Shown one piece after another: positions 13,169 through 13,456 of a stretch of 13,456 nucleotides of DNA (position 1 is its first letter; every line of letters begins with the position of its first letter). Under the pieces are notes generated by a model. The model worked only from the letters and a program-made list of their open reading frames with translations, ran no database searches and was not told the DNA's origin. Origin of the DNA: Planctomycetota bacterium. GTDB lineage: Bacteria; Planctomycetota; B15-G4. Location: NCBI GenBank assembly GCA_003644265.1, contig QNBX01000125.1:1-13456 (forward strand), written 5' to 3'. Both the position numbers and the translations under genes were made by a program.

Positions 13169-13456
13169 GGCCCGCGACAGGGGACGCGCGGGGCACCCCA
13201 TCGGGGCGCTGTCTGTAGTGCAAAATGTACGGCCGGAACCCAACGCTGGGCAGCGGCCGCGGTGAGCGCGCTGCGGCGTCTGCTGGCCCCCATCGGTGGA
13301 CCCATTCCCGGCCGGTCTCTGAAACAGCCCTCCGATCAGATTCTGATCGGCCAGCACCGGTTGGGGACGGGTCCGCCGCGTGTCCAAGCAGTACGCAAAC
13401 AGCGCACGGTCGAGCCGCGCACTCTATCAAAGGCCCCCACAGGGGTCCACGGCCTC
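13169..13456 (-). promoter_or_regulatory. rpsB upstream region with a perfect 19-bp inverted repeat
   Basis: No gene is visible in these 288 bp to the window edge. CCGATCAGATTCTGATCGG at 13332-13350 is a perfect inverted repeat with 9-bp arms and one central base, 164-182 bases before the rpsB ATG. Nearer the gene, CCCC/GGGG stems are possible at about 13183-13206, and the only A/T-richer spot is 13211-13230 (TACATT or TACAGA on the minus strand as -10 candidates). The inverted repeat could be an operator or part of an mRNA leader structure used for S2 autoregulation. The sequence does not decide. Confidence 0.5.
13432..13448 (-). terminator. Possible terminator of a gene beyond the right edge
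   Basis: On the minus strand GGACCCC, loop TGT and GGGGGCC form a stem with one mismatch, followed by TTT (13431-13429). It could end an upstream transcription unit, separating it from rpsB. The T run is short and the gene before it is outside the window. Confidence 0.3.

Overview
This is a very GC-rich chromosomal window. Most genes are ordinary housekeeping or envelope genes, with one small accessory patch. Three things suggest a planctomycete-like bacterium (Planctomycetota, possibly one of the marine, high-GC lineages outside the classic Pirellula/Gemmata groups). The ribosomal protein S2 has the IHIINL...TVRGLARA pattern I associate with that phylum. The di-heme peroxidase carries a C-terminal beta-type tail ending in a VYAQWFVIDPGASGGLAAS-like stretch that I recall from secreted proteins of those lineages. 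There is also a fragment of a Pkn-type Ser/Thr kinase. The phylum is an inference; no rRNA is present to settle it.

Left part (1-3426): a Tat/lipobox-tagged glycosylasparaginase on the minus strand runs off the left edge just past its catalytic Thr. Divergent from it, behind a tandem-repeat-bearing intergenic region, are a secreted di-heme cytochrome c peroxidase (MauG/CcpA family) and a small SYLF/YSC84-like lipoprotein, both on the plus strand.

Accessory patch (3427-4459): this holds an 18-bp tandem duplication, a roughly 20-residue remnant of a Ser/Thr kinase N-lobe, a gene for an unrecognised protein with an XRE-like helix-turn-helix at its C-terminus, and an 18-codon ORF coupled to it by ATGA. 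The patch abuts the 3' (CCA) end of a tRNA-Glu gene, the classic place for integration. Base and codon use there is less GC-extreme than in the neighbours.

Middle (4460-9657): tRNA-Glu(UUC), then a COG1768-type metallophosphoesterase, both on the minus strand. Only 23 bp separates the phosphoesterase start from that of the divergent lipoprotein form of the YyaL/SSP411 (DUF255) thioredoxin-fold protein. Convergent with this is a group II PLP decarboxylase of the GAD/CSAD type, preceded by tRNA-Lys(UUU). Both tRNAs encode their CCA.

Right part (9658-13456): a gene-free, strongly C-biased stretch with a long G-quadruplex-type motif. It is followed by the classic translation operon rpsB-tsf-pyrH-frr, read right to left: ribosomal protein S2, EF-Ts, UMP kinase and ribosome recycling factor. 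rpsB has a roughly 100-residue Ala/Pro-rich tail built from ten 12-bp modules. A perfect 19-bp inverted repeat lies in its upstream region.

I found no complete mobile element, CRISPR array or obvious defence system. The most unusual material is the tRNA-Glu-adjacent patch and several repeat or structure elements between genes.
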